DNA of 64,000 bases from positions 43,657-107,656 of the forward strand of contig NZ_JAGXJW010000025.1 in NCBI RefSeq assembly GCF_019091135.1, written 5' to 3'. The DNA comes from Cohnella sp. GbtcB17. GTDB taxonomy: Bacteria > Bacillota > Bacilli > Paenibacillales > Paenibacillaceae. The translations under genes were made by a program, and so were the position numbers. Positions 26,921 through 35,073 of the stretch are shown piece after piece; positions within the stretch are counted from its first letter, which is position 1; the number at the start of each line of letters is the position of its first letter. The notes beneath the pieces were generated by a model that saw only the letters and a program-made list of their open reading frames with translations, was not told the DNA's origin and did no database searches.

Positions 26921-27028
26921 CAACCCGAACCTGCAATCACAACCGGCAATCACAATACGATAGCAAGCCCGAGCGGCGCGGCGCACGACCCGCGTCGCTC
27001 GCCTGGCTTATATAAGGAGGACACCCAC

Positions 27029-28291
27029 TTGCCATCCACCGATACGACCAAGCAATACGAAGCGGCCAAGGCGCAATACGCAGCTCACGGCATCGACGTC
27101 GACGCGGCGCTCAAGAAGCTGTCCGAGATTAAAATTTCCATGCATTGCTGGCAAGGCGACGACGTGCGCGGCTTCCTCAATCGCGACCAGGATCTGACGG
27201 GCGGCATCGCCGTTACCGGCAACTATCCCGGCGCAGCGCGTACGCCGGACGAGTTGCGGGCCGACCTGGAAAAAGCGTTATCGCTCATTCCCGGCAAGCA
27301 CAAGGTGAACCTGCACGCTATCTACGCGGACACCGACGAAAAAGTGGACCTCGACACGATCGAGCCTCGTCACTACGAGCGTTGGGTCGAATGGGCGAAA
27401 GCGCAGGGACTGGGGCTCGATTTCAATCCGACTTGTTTCTCCCACGAAAATTCCAAGGACGGCTTTACACTGAGCCATGCCGATCCGAAGATCCGCGATT
27501 TTTGGATTGAGCACTGCAAGCGCTCCCGCCGCGTCGGCGCCTACTTCGGCGAACAGCTCGGACAGACGTGCGTCACGAACGTCTGGGTGCCGGACGGCTT
27601 CAAGGACAACCCGGTCGACCGTCTCGCGCCGCGCAAGCGCCTGAAGGATGCGCTCGACGAAGTGTTCGCGGAGGAGCTCAATCCGGCGCACAACCTCGAC
27701 GCGGTCGAGAGCAAGGTTTTCGGCCTCGGTGCAGAAGCGTACACGGTCGGCTCGCATGAATTTTACATGGGCTACGGCCTGCAAAATAACAAGCTGATCT
27801 GCCTGGACGCCGGACACTTCCATCCGACGGAGGTCATCTCCGGCAAGCTGTCCTCGCTGTCGCTGTTCGCCGAAGGCATGCTGCTGCACGTGAGCCGTCC
27901 GGTTCGTTGGGACAGCGACCACGTCGTCATTCTCGACGACGAGCTGTACGAGATCGGCAAGGAGCTCGTCCGCGGCGACCTGCTCGGCAAGACGCATATC
28001 GGCCTCGACTTCTTCGACGCAAGCATCAACCGCGTCGCGGCTTGGGTCATCGGCACGCGCAACACGATCAAGGCGCTGCTCCAGGCGCTGCTCGAACCTA
28101 CGGATCTGCTTCGCAAGGCCGAGCTTGAGGGCGACTACACGTCCCGCCTCGCGCTGACCGAAGAGTTCAAGACGTATCCGTTCGGCGCGATCTGGGATTA
28201 TTACTGCGAATCGCAAGGCGTACCGGTCCGCGAGCGCTGGCTCGAAGAGGTCAAGGCGTACGAGCGCGACGTGCTCGCCGCGCGCAGCTGA
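27029..28291 (+). CDS. rhaA: L-rhamnose isomerase
   Basis: A 420-residue enzyme converting L-rhamnose to L-rhamnulose. It has the family hallmarks [13 protein letters not shown] near the N terminus and, in the metal site region, [33 protein letters not shown] and [14 protein letters not shown]. The length matches the family (about 420). The start is TTG 27029, eight bases after AAGGAGG; no ATG is near. Operon position 3. Confidence 0.96.
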   Translation: MPSTDTTKQYEAAKAQYAAHGIDVDAALKKLSEIKISMHCWQGDDVRGFLNRDQDLTGGIAVTGNYPGAARTPDELRADLEKALSLIPGKHKVNLHAIYADTDEKVDLDTIEPRHYERWVEWAKAQGLGLDFNPTCFSHENSKDGFTLSHADPKIRDFWIEHCKRSRRVGAYFGEQLGQTCVTNVWVPDGFKDNPVDRLAPRKRLKDALDEVFAEELNPAHNLDAVESKVFGLGAEAYTVGSHEFYMGYGLQNNKLICLDAGHFHPTEVISGKLSSLSLFAEGMLLHVSRPVRWDSDHVVILDDELYEIGKELVRGDLLGKTHIGLDFFDASINRVAAWVIGTRNTIKALLQALLEPTDLLRKAELEGDYTSRLALTEEFKTYPFGAIWDYYCESQGVPVRERWLEEVKAYERDVLAARS

Positions 28292-28321
28292 GCATGGACA
28301 CATACTGGAGGTAGCTGAGAA

Positions 28322-29797
28322 ATGGCCGACATATTGGCTTACGATCTGGGAGCGAGCAGCGGCCGGGCGCTGCTCGGCAGGCTGAAGGACGGCCGGATCG
28401 AGACGGAGGAGCTGCACCGGTTCCCGAACGATCCGGTCCAGGTCGGCGGCAGGCTGCACTGGGACATTCTCCGGCTGCTGCACGAAATGAAGCAGGCGCT
28501 TCTCAAGGCCAAGCAGCGTGGCGCTGACATCCAGAGCATCGGCATCGACTCCTGGGCCGTCGACTTCGGCTTTGTCGGCGAGAGCGGGGAGCTGCTCGGC
28601 AACCCGTACCATTACCGGGACGGTCATACGGCAGGTATCATGCCCGTGCTTTTCGCCGAGATCCCCGAAACCGAGCTGTTCGCCAGAACCGGCATTCAGT
28701 TTCAGCCGTTTAACTCGATTTTTCAGCTGTACGCGCTAAAGACGGCCGGTAACCCGCTGCTGCGCGAAGCCCGGCGCTTCCTCATGATCCCGGATCTGCT
28801 GCGTTACTTCCTGACGGGGGAGATGCACGGCGAGTTCACCAATGCGTCGACGACGCAGCTGTTCAGCGCGACGGCCAAGGATTGGGACCAGGAGCTGCTC
28901 GCGAAGCTGAACCTGCCGGCGGCATGGTTCGGTCCTGTGCTTGCGCCGGGAGATCGGGCAGGCTCGCTGAGCGAAGCGGTGACCAAAGAGCTCGGCGTGC
29001 CGGCGATTCCGGTGTACGCGGTCGCGGAGCACGACACCGGCTCTGCCGTCGTCGCGGTGCCGGCGCTCGACGAACAGTTTGCTTACCTCAGCTGCGGAAC
29101 ATGGTCGCTCATCGGCACGGAGGTGACCGAGCCCGTGCTCACGGGCCGCGCGCGCGAGCTGAACTTCACGAACGAAGGCGGCGCGTACGGCACGTACCGG
29201 CTCCTTAAAAACATCATGGGACTGTGGATCGTCAACGAATCGCGCAGAGCCTGGGAACGCGAAGGAAGCGTCTATTCGTTCCCCGAGCTCGTCGCGATGG
29301 CCGAGGAAGCGCCTGCGTTCGCCGCCTTCATCGACCCGGACGACGATCTCTTTCTGCCGCCAGGAGACATGCCCGGACGGATCGCCGAGTACTGCCGCCG
29401 AACCGGGCAGAAGCCGCCGGAGAGCGCAGGCCAAACGATGCGCATCATTCTCGAAAGTCTCGCGCTCAAGTACCGCTATGCGCTCGAACGGATCGAGGAG
29501 CTGACCGGCGTGCAGTATGGCGGCCTCCATATGGTCGGCGGCGGCATCCAGAACACGCTGCTCTGCCGCTGGACCGCGTCCGCGATCGGCAAGCCGGTGT
29601 GGGCCGGTCCGGCCGAAGGAAGCGCGATCGGCAATCTCGCGGTCCAATGGATCGCGTCCGGCGAATTGGCCGATCTGCGCGATGCGCGCCGGGTCATCCG
29701 CGATTCGTTCGACGTCGCGACCTATGCGCCCGAAGACGCGCTTACGTGGGCAGACGCTTACGGAAAATTCTTGCGGACGACGGCGCTGTCGAAGTAG
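28322..29797 (+). CDS. rhaB: Rhamnulokinase
   Basis: A 491-residue FGGY-family kinase that phosphorylates L-rhamnulose at O1. It begins ILAYDLGASSGRALLG (phosphate 1 motif), has DSWAVDFGFV, the substrate region VAEHDTGSAV, SCGTWSLIG (phosphate 2) and HMVGGGIQNTLLC (adenosine motif). GGAGG precedes ATG 28322. Gene order rhaA-rhaB followed by the regulator fits a dedicated rhamnose operon. Confidence 0.95.
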   Translation: MADILAYDLGASSGRALLGRLKDGRIETEELHRFPNDPVQVGGRLHWDILRLLHEMKQALLKAKQRGADIQSIGIDSWAVDFGFVGESGELLGNPYHYRDGHTAGIMPVLFAEIPETELFARTGIQFQPFNSIFQLYALKTAGNPLLREARRFLMIPDLLRYFLTGEMHGEFTNASTTQLFSATAKDWDQELLAKLNLPAAWFGPVLAPGDRAGSLSEAVTKELGVPAIPVYAVAEHDTGSAVVAVPALDEQFAYLSCGTWSLIGTEVTEPVLTGRARELNFTNEGGAYGTYRLLKNIMGLWIVNESRRAWEREGSVYSFPELVAMAEEAPAFAAFIDPDDDLFLPPGDMPGRIAEYCRRTGQKPPESAGQTMRIILESLALKYRYALERIEELTGVQYGGLHMVGGGIQNTLLCRWTASAIGKPVWAGPAEGSAIGNLAVQWIASGELADLRDARRVIRDSFDVATYAPEDALTWADAYGKFLRTTALSK

Positions 29798-29820
29798 GAT
29801 AGAAGAAAGGAGGACGCCGA

Positions 29821-30591
29821 ATGCTCGTCGCGGAACGTTATGAAAAAATCGTGGAGCTCGTTAACGAACGCGGCAGCATCCGCGTGTCCGAGCTGTCCGA
29901 GCAATGCGGCGTGACGGAGGAGACGATCCGCCGCGATCTCGATCGGCTGGAGCAGGCGGGACGGCTGCGGCGGTCGCACGGCGGCGCGGTGAGCGTCAAG
30001 GATCTGGACGTGCAGACGCAGCCGGAGACGCCTTACTCCGAGCGGGAGATCATCCGCGCGGACGACAAGCGCCGCATCGCCATCGAGGCGATCAAGCTCA
30101 TCTCGCCGAAGGACCGGATTTTGCTCGACGCGAGCTCGACCGCGTGGTACATGGCGCGCGAGATGCCGGATATTCCGCTCACCGTGCTGACCAATTCCAT
30201 CAAGGTCGCACTCGAGCTGTCCGGCAAGGAGAAGATCGAGGTCATCTCGACGGGCGGCCAGCTCGCGCGCAGGTCCCTGTCGTACGTCGGTCCGCTCGCC
30301 GAGCGCTCGCTCGACGCCTATCACGTCGACAAGCTGTTTCTCTCGTGCAAGGGCGTCCATCTTGAGCGGGGCATCAGCGAGTCCAACGAGCTGCAGGCGC
30401 GCATCAAAAACAAGATGATCGGCATGGCGGACAGCGTGTACGTGCTGGCGGATTCGAGCAAGTTCGGCATGCAGGCGTTCACGCACGTATCCGAGCTGTC
30501 CGAGGTGGACCGGATCGTCACCGACCGGCGCTTGTCGGGCGAGATCGTGCGCGAGCTCGAGTCCCGGGGCATCGCCGTGAGCATCGCCTGA
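29821..30591 (+). CDS. rhaR: DeoR-family transcriptional regulator, probable RhaR
   Basis: A 256-residue repressor. The N-terminal helix-turn-helix is YEKIVELVNERGSIRVSELS and CGVTEETIRRDLDRLE, followed by RRSHGGAV, the DeoR signature. The C-terminal domain (residues 75-235) is the phosphosugar-binding DeoR sensor with LLDASSTAWYMA and SVYVLADSSKFG. In B. subtilis the rha operon is controlled by a DeoR-type RhaR. AAAGGAGG precedes the ATG and the gene follows rhaB by 23 bases, so autoregulation is likely. The effector is presumably L-rhamnulose-1-phosphate (inference). Confidence 0.88.
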   Translation: MLVAERYEKIVELVNERGSIRVSELSEQCGVTEETIRRDLDRLEQAGRLRRSHGGAVSVKDLDVQTQPETPYSEREIIRADDKRRIAIEAIKLISPKDRILLDASSTAWYMAREMPDIPLTVLTNSIKVALELSGKEKIEVISTGGQLARRSLSYVGPLAERSLDAYHVDKLFLSCKGVHLERGISESNELQARIKNKMIGMADSVYVLADSSKFGMQAFTHVSELSEVDRIVTDRRLSGEIVRELESRGIAVSIA

Positions 30592-30629
30592 AGTCGATAG
30601 AAGGGCCATGGGATGTCAAGCTATGCAGC

Positions 30630-30652
30630 AGCGCAGATTCGTCTGCGCTTTT
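30630..30652 (+). terminator. Rho-independent terminator of the rha operon
   Basis: AGCGCAGA-TTCG-TCTGCGCT followed by TTTT. It separates rha from lut transcription. Confidence 0.85.
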
Positions 30653-30664
30653 CCTATCATCAAC

Positions 30665-30692
30665 TTGTCTGACAACCTGACAGATCTATTCA
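30665..30692 (+). promoter_or_regulatory. lut promoter overlapped by a FadR/GntR-type operator
   Basis: The palindrome TTGTCTGACAA (30665-30675) has the GT-N3-AC core of FadR-family operators. Its first half is also a -35 (TTGTCT), followed by a 16-base spacer and TATTCA (30687-30692). Binding of the FadR-type protein encoded at 33780 would block RNA polymerase. Confidence 0.65.
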
Positions 30693-30712
30693 AAACCGCG
30701 AGGTGTCAAGCT

Positions 30713-31441
30713 ATGAAGGTCTCATTGTTCATCACCTGCCTCGGAGACGCTATTTACCCGCGCGTCGGCGAGGCGATGGTCCGGGTGCTCGCGCAGTACG
30801 GCGTGTCGCTCGAATTTCCGAAGCTTCAAACCTGCTGCGGCCAGCCGGCCTTCAACAGCGGGTATTGGCAGGAGGCGCGCGCCAGCGCCAAGACGATTCT
30901 CGACGCATTCGAGGACAGCGACTTCGTCATCTCGCCGTCCGGCTCGTGCACGGGCATGATCCATCATTATCCGAAGCTGTTCGAAGCCGATCCGGTCCAG
31001 CTTGCGCGGGCGGAACGCCTGCGGGACAAGTCGTACGAATTCACGCAATTTCTCGTCAACGTGCTCGGCGTGACGGACGTCGGCGCCAGCTTTCCGCACA
31101 AGGTGACCTATCATCCGTCCTGCCACGGCACGCGGCTGCTCGGCGTCAAAGACGAGCCGATGGCGCTCATGTCGAACGTTCGCGGTCTTACGTTCGTGCC
31201 GCTGCCGTTTGCGGAGGACTGCTGCGGGTTCGGGGGCACGTTCGCGGTCAAAATGGCGGACATTTCCGGGGCGATGGTGTCGGAGAAGGTCGATCACGTG
31301 AAGGAGACCGAGGCGGAGGTGCTCGTCGGACTCGACATGGCCTGCCTCATGAACATCGCAGGCAATCTGCGTTATCGCGGCGAACAAGTGCGGGTCATGC
31401 ACCTGGCAGAGGTGCTGGCGGAAGGAGCGGGTCTGGCATGA
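30713..31441 (+). CDS. lutA: L-lactate utilization protein LutA (CCG-domain iron-sulfur protein)
   Basis: A 242-residue protein with two cysteine-rich CCG motifs: LQTCCGQPAFNSGY in the first half and AEDCCGFGGTFAVK in the second, plus SGSCTGM and HPSCHGTRLL. LutA, LutB and LutC together oxidise L-lactate to pyruvate in B. subtilis. ATG 30713 follows AGGTG. The last codon overlaps the lutB start (ATGA), which indicates translational coupling. Confidence 0.95.
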   Translation: MKVSLFITCLGDAIYPRVGEAMVRVLAQYGVSLEFPKLQTCCGQPAFNSGYWQEARASAKTILDAFEDSDFVISPSGSCTGMIHHYPKLFEADPVQLARAERLRDKSYEFTQFLVNVLGVTDVGASFPHKVTYHPSCHGTRLLGVKDEPMALMSNVRGLTFVPLPFAEDCCGFGGTFAVKMADISGAMVSEKVDHVKETEAEVLVGLDMACLMNIAGNLRYRGEQVRVMHLAEVLAEGAGLA

Positions 31442-32955
31442 GCGCGCAAAAAGGCAAAGCGACGGTCAAGGAGCGGGCGAATCTGGCGCTGAACGACGAA
31501 TTTCTCGTCAAGGCGGTCAAGTTCACGACCGAGCGGCTTCGCAACGGGAAAAAAAATGCCTCGGCGGAGCACGGAAATTGGGATGAATGGCGGGAGCGGG
31601 GGCGGCAAATCCGGCTGCATACGATCGCCCATCTCGACTATTATTTGAATTTGTTCGTCGAGAACGCGCGGGCGAACGGCGTGCACGTGCACTTCGCCGA
31701 CAAGGGCGAGGACGCGGTTGCCATCGCGATGGACATCGCGCAGCGCAAGGCGGCCAAGACGGTCGTCAAGTCCAAGTCGATGGTATCCGAGGAGCTGCAC
31801 CTGAATCACGCGCTCGAGCAGATCGGCGTCGAGGCGATCGAGACCGACCTTGGCGAATACATCATCCAGCTGGCGGGCGAGATGCCCTCTCACATCGTCA
31901 TCCCGGCGATTCACAAAAACCGGTACCAGATCGCCGATCTGCTCTCCGAGGTGGCGGGAGAAAAGCTCGAGGCGGATACGACCGTGCTCGCGGGCTTCGT
32001 GCGTAAAAAGCTGCGCGAGAAGTTTCTCGAGGCGGACATCGGGATGACCGGTTGCAACTTCGCGATCGCGGAGACCGGCTCGATGGTGCTGTTCGAAAAC
32101 GAAGGCAACGCGCGTATGGTCACGACGGTGCCCAAGACGCAAATTACGCTCATGGGCATGGAGCGCATCATTCCTTCTTTTGAGGATCTCGAGGTGATGG
32201 CGACGCTGCTGCCGCGTTCGGCGACCGGCCAGAAGCTGACGATGTACATGTCGGCGATTACCGGTCCCAAGCGGATGGCCGACGCGGACGGTCCCGAAGA
32301 GATGCACATTATCATTGTCGACAACGGGCGTTCGCTGCAGCTCGGCGATCCCGAGTTCCAGGAGCTGCTCAACTGCATCCGCTGCGGCGCCTGCCTGAAC
32401 GCCTGCCCGGTATACCGGCATATCGGCGGACACGCCTACGGCAGCACGTACAGCGGCCCTATCGGCGCGGTGCTCACGCCGGCGCTCAACAAGAACGTCG
32501 CCGAGTGGGACGATATCGCCAACGCGTCGAGCCTTTGCGGCGCTTGCTACGAGGCGTGCCCGGTCAAAATTCCGCTGCACGAGATGCTGATCTACCTGCG
32601 GCGGCGCAAGGTCGAGACCGGCAACGGCAAGGCGGTCGAAACGGCCGGCATGAAGGGCTTCGCAGCGCTCACAGGGTCGAGCGCGGCGATGAAGGCGGCG
32701 CTTGCGATCGGCAAGATCGGCCAGCGGCTCGTCGTCCGCGGCGGCGAGATCCGGACCAGGCTCGGGCCGCTCAAAGGCTGGAACAGCTATCGGGTGACGC
32801 CGAGCCTGCCGAGACGCTCCTTCCGCGACCGCTGGGAGAGGCTCGACCGCGAGCTCGATGCCAAGCGGCCGCCAATGGCGCCGGACATGAAGCGCAGAAT
32901 GGAACAGATAGTCAAGGAGCGGGGACAAGGAGGCGGCGGACATGGCGGACATTAA
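31438..32955 (+). CDS. lutB: L-lactate utilization iron-sulfur protein LutB
   Basis: A 505-residue protein. The N-terminal two thirds form the LutB/LUD domain (IETDLGEYIIQLAGEMPSHI, NFAIAETGSMVLFENEGN). Two ferredoxin-type motifs follow: CIRCGACLNACPVYR from Cys313 and CGACYEACPV from Cys367, each ending in CP. The C terminus is His/Gly-rich (GQGGGGHGGH). ATG 31438 overlaps lutA by four bases and the 3' end overlaps lutC by 14 bases, so the three are one operon. Confidence 0.95.
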   Translation: MSAQKGKATVKERANLALNDEFLVKAVKFTTERLRNGKKNASAEHGNWDEWRERGRQIRLHTIAHLDYYLNLFVENARANGVHVHFADKGEDAVAIAMDIAQRKAAKTVVKSKSMVSEELHLNHALEQIGVEAIETDLGEYIIQLAGEMPSHIVIPAIHKNRYQIADLLSEVAGEKLEADTTVLAGFVRKKLREKFLEADIGMTGCNFAIAETGSMVLFENEGNARMVTTVPKTQITLMGMERIIPSFEDLEVMATLLPRSATGQKLTMYMSAITGPKRMADADGPEEMHIIIVDNGRSLQLGDPEFQELLNCIRCGACLNACPVYRHIGGHAYGSTYSGPIGAVLTPALNKNVAEWDDIANASSLCGACYEACPVKIPLHEMLIYLRRRKVETGNGKAVETAGMKGFAALTGSSAAMKAALAIGKIGQRLVVRGGEIRTRLGPLKGWNSYRVTPSLPRRSFRDRWERLDRELDAKRPPMAPDMKRRMEQIVKERGQGGGGHGGH

Positions 32956-33703
32956 GCAGCAAGCCGGTGCGGCCGGCGGAGAGGCGAAGCATGCGGCCTG
33001 GCTGGCCGAGATGGAACGTGCGTCGCGGGCGAAGCAGGAGTCGTTCATGAACGGCATCGCCGCGAGGCTTCGTCATCCGCGGATGACGTCGAAGCCGGCG
33101 CAGCCGGTGCGCGGCGCGCCTGACTTCTGGCGGACGTTCGACTGGACGCCGGAGGAGCGGATCGAGCGCTTCGAGGCGAACTGGCGGAGCGTAGGCGGGC
33201 ATACGGCGCGCGCAGCTGATTTGGCCGAAGCCGGCCGCTTTATCGCAGAGCGTGCGCAGGAGCTTAGCGCTCGCATTATTGTGCGGCAGGACCAGGCGGA
33301 GCTGGCATCGCTCGGCTTGGAAGCGTCCGTGCCGGAGGCCGAGGTGTCGGTGTGGAACGCGGACGACGACGTTGCCTGGAAGGCGCGGGCCGCGGAGGCC
33401 GATATCGGCGTCGTGTTGGCCGATCAGGCGCTCGCCTATACGGGGACGGTCGTCGTGCGCTCGGCTTCGAACAAGGGGCGCTCGGTCTCTTTGCTGCCGA
33501 CCGTGCTGTTCATCTTGATCCCGGTCGAACGGCTCGGCACGAGGCTAGGCGAAGCGCTTATCCCGATGGACGAAGGCGGACGCGAGGCGCTGCCGGCCGG
33601 CGTTCACTTTATCACGGGACCTAGCCGGTCGTCGGATATCGAGAACGATCTGACGATCGGCGTTCACGGACCCGGCGTCGTCTACGCGGTTATTATCGGC
33701 TGA
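32942..33703 (+). CDS. lutC: Lactate utilization protein LutC
   Basis: A 253-residue LUD-domain protein, the third subunit of the L-lactate oxidation system. It shows the C-terminal LutC pattern (VGVVLADQALAYTG-like stretch, GRSVSLLPTVLFILIP, FITGPSRSSDIENDLTIGVHGP). AAGGAGG precedes ATG 32942. The N terminus is longer than the conserved core and is charged. Confidence 0.93.
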   Translation: MADIKQQAGAAGGEAKHAAWLAEMERASRAKQESFMNGIAARLRHPRMTSKPAQPVRGAPDFWRTFDWTPEERIERFEANWRSVGGHTARAADLAEAGRFIAERAQELSARIIVRQDQAELASLGLEASVPEAEVSVWNADDDVAWKARAAEADIGVVLADQALAYTGTVVVRSASNKGRSVSLLPTVLFILIPVERLGTRLGEALIPMDEGGREALPAGVHFITGPSRSSDIENDLTIGVHGPGVVYAVIIG

Positions 33704-33779
33704 AGCGCAGCCGTTCAAGGAGGCGAGACCGATCGAAGCGAAGCCGCTGACCAAGCGCAACCATTATGAGGAGATCGCG

Positions 33780-34466
33780 ATGCAGATCCGCCGCCAGATC
33801 GAGGACGGGCGGCTGAAGCCGGGCGACAAGCTGCCGTCGACGCGGGAAATCTCCGAGCAGTTCGGCGTCGGCCGTTCGACGACGCGCGAAGCGCTGAGCG
33901 CCCTGAAGGCGATGGGGCTCATCGACATTCGCCAGGGCGGCGGCTGCCGGGTCTCCGCGGCGCCACCGGCCGGACATGCGCCGATGGGCGGCGCGGCGGG
34001 CGTCGAGCCGCCCGAGCTTTTGTCGCTGCGGGACGACCGCAAGACGCTGCTCGAGCTGCTCGAGGTGCGGCAGACGCTCGAGGTGTCGATCGCCTCGATC
34101 GCCGCCTCCAAGCGCACGAGCGAGGACCTTGACGCCCTGCGCGCGCTTCAGTTCGAGATGGAGGCCGCTATCGGCGACGATGTCGAAGGCGAGCGGACCG
34201 ACCTCCAGTTCCACCTGCTGCTCGCCAAGGCGACGCGCAACGACATCATGATCTCGCTGTTCGCGTCGATCACAGGCCAGATGGAGCGGGCGATCCGCGA
34301 CATTCGCCGCGTCGAGCTGTACGCCAACCGCTCCGTCGCGCGCAGGCTGTTCGAGGAGCATTCGGCCATCCTGGACGCCGTCGCGGAGCAGGAGCCGGTC
34401 GCGGCATCGCTGCGCATGAACGAGCATCTCGCGCACGTGGAGCGGATGCTGCTGCGGCATCTATAA
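33780..34466 (+). CDS. lutR: FadR-subfamily GntR regulator, probable LutR
   Basis: At least 228 residues. The winged helix is DKLPSTREISEQFGVGRSTTREALSALKAMGLI and the C-terminal all-helical FCD domain follows from about residue 85 (LLEVRQTLEVSIASIAA, LQFHLLLAKATRND). LutR of B. subtilis has the same architecture and represses lutABC in the absence of L-lactate. ATG 33780 has GAGGAG six bases upstream, but it falls inside the first helix. The frame is open further 5' with a perfect AAGGAGG eight bases before an ATC codon at 33732, which would add the usual residues (KPLTKRNHYEEIA). The true start is therefore unsettled. Confidence 0.88.
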   Translation: MQIRRQIEDGRLKPGDKLPSTREISEQFGVGRSTTREALSALKAMGLIDIRQGGGCRVSAAPPAGHAPMGGAAGVEPPELLSLRDDRKTLLELLEVRQTLEVSIASIAASKRTSEDLDALRALQFEMEAAIGDDVEGERTDLQFHLLLAKATRNDIMISLFASITGQMERAIRDIRRVELYANRSVARRLFEEHSAILDAVAEQEPVAASLRMNEHLAHVERMLLRHL

Positions 34467-34487
34467 GCCATTCATAACCGAAATAGG

Positions 34488-34517
34488 AAGGACGAGGCTG
34501 CGCGCTTCGTCCTTTTA
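34488..34517 (+). terminator. Rho-independent terminator of the lut operon
   Basis: AAGGACGA, a ten-base loop, TTCGTCCTT and a T-rich tail. Confidence 0.85.
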
Positions 34518-34554
34518 TTCGCGTTTGGTTGCCTCCACCCGTCGCCGCCGCAGC

Positions 34555-34830
34555 TTGTTCCTAACCGAGAACAAAATGGCGAGCTGCACCGTCGCAAGGC
34601 TCTGTATGTTCCTGACGGGGAACAAATCTCCATGCAAACCCATCGCCACCCGTAGCTTGTTCCCAACAGAAAACAAAATGGCGCGCCGCACTATCGCAAG
34701 GCTCGGTTTGTTCCTAACAGAGATCAAAAATGATGTGTAGCCCCACGCAAGACTTCGTTTGTTCCTGACCGGGAACAAATCCATTTGCACGCCCGCCGCA
34801 ACTCTCAGTTAGTTCCTCAAAACAAACAAA
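34555..34830 (+). repeat. Tandem repeat array B: 51-bp units built around a TTTGTTCC-N6-GGAACAAA palindrome
   Basis: The core TGTTCC starts at 34556, 34607, 34658, 34709 and 34760, with a decayed sixth copy at 34811; the spacing is 51 bases each time. The best copy (34758-34779 region) reads TTTGTTCC, six bases, GGAACAAA. Other copies keep part of the palindrome. Between the palindromes a block with CGCAAGGCTC recurs. Units 1 and 3 resemble each other, as do 2 and 5, so the array may have arisen by duplication of two-unit blocks. No gene is called in it. Confidence 0.9.
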
Positions 34831-34904
34831 TCCTATTCTACCTCCCATCACGTGGCATGCCATTTATTTCAAACGGACATCAGATCGCAAACGAACTATT
34901 ACTG

Positions 34905-34990
34905 GGCAACGGCGGCACAATAACGGCACGGAACACCTCTATTCCTCGGCAACGGCGCATCGTAGCAATAGCTGGGACACCTTTATTTAT
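34905..34990 (-). repeat. Decayed inverted copies of repeat family A
   Basis: Read on the minus strand, 34905-34947 and 34948-34990 match the 51-bp unit of array A: GGAACACCTCTAT, CAATAACGGCAC, GGCAACGGCGGCA and, in the second, GGGACACC and GCAATAGC correspond to the reverse complement of that unit. Small deletions (about 8 bases each) shorten them to 43 bases. A third, weaker copy may precede them. Confidence 0.7.
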
Positions 34991-35017
34991 TGACGTATTA
35001 AGTGTCACTTCTATAAA
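34990..35017 (+). promoter_or_regulatory. Promoter of the VOC pseudogene with an operator-like palindrome
   Basis: TTGACG (34990-34995), a 16-base spacer, TATAAA (35012-35017). The spacer contains the perfect palindrome AAGTG-T-CACTT (35000-35010). A second palindrome, TGAAAC-ATA-GTTTCA, lies at 35032-35046, just after the expected transcript start. Confidence 0.6.
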
Positions 35018-35073
35018 ATGGAATTATTTTTTGAAACATAGTTTCATCCAGTAAAACGAAGGGGGGGGGTTAC

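Noticed and set aside
31296..31312. A second parS at the CACGTGAA within lutA
   Set aside because: Only the core matches; the flanks needed for ParB binding do not.
34515..34790. Open frames through array B as small proteins
   Set aside because: Same reason: the period is a multiple of three, there is no ribosome site, and the conserved part is a DNA palindrome.
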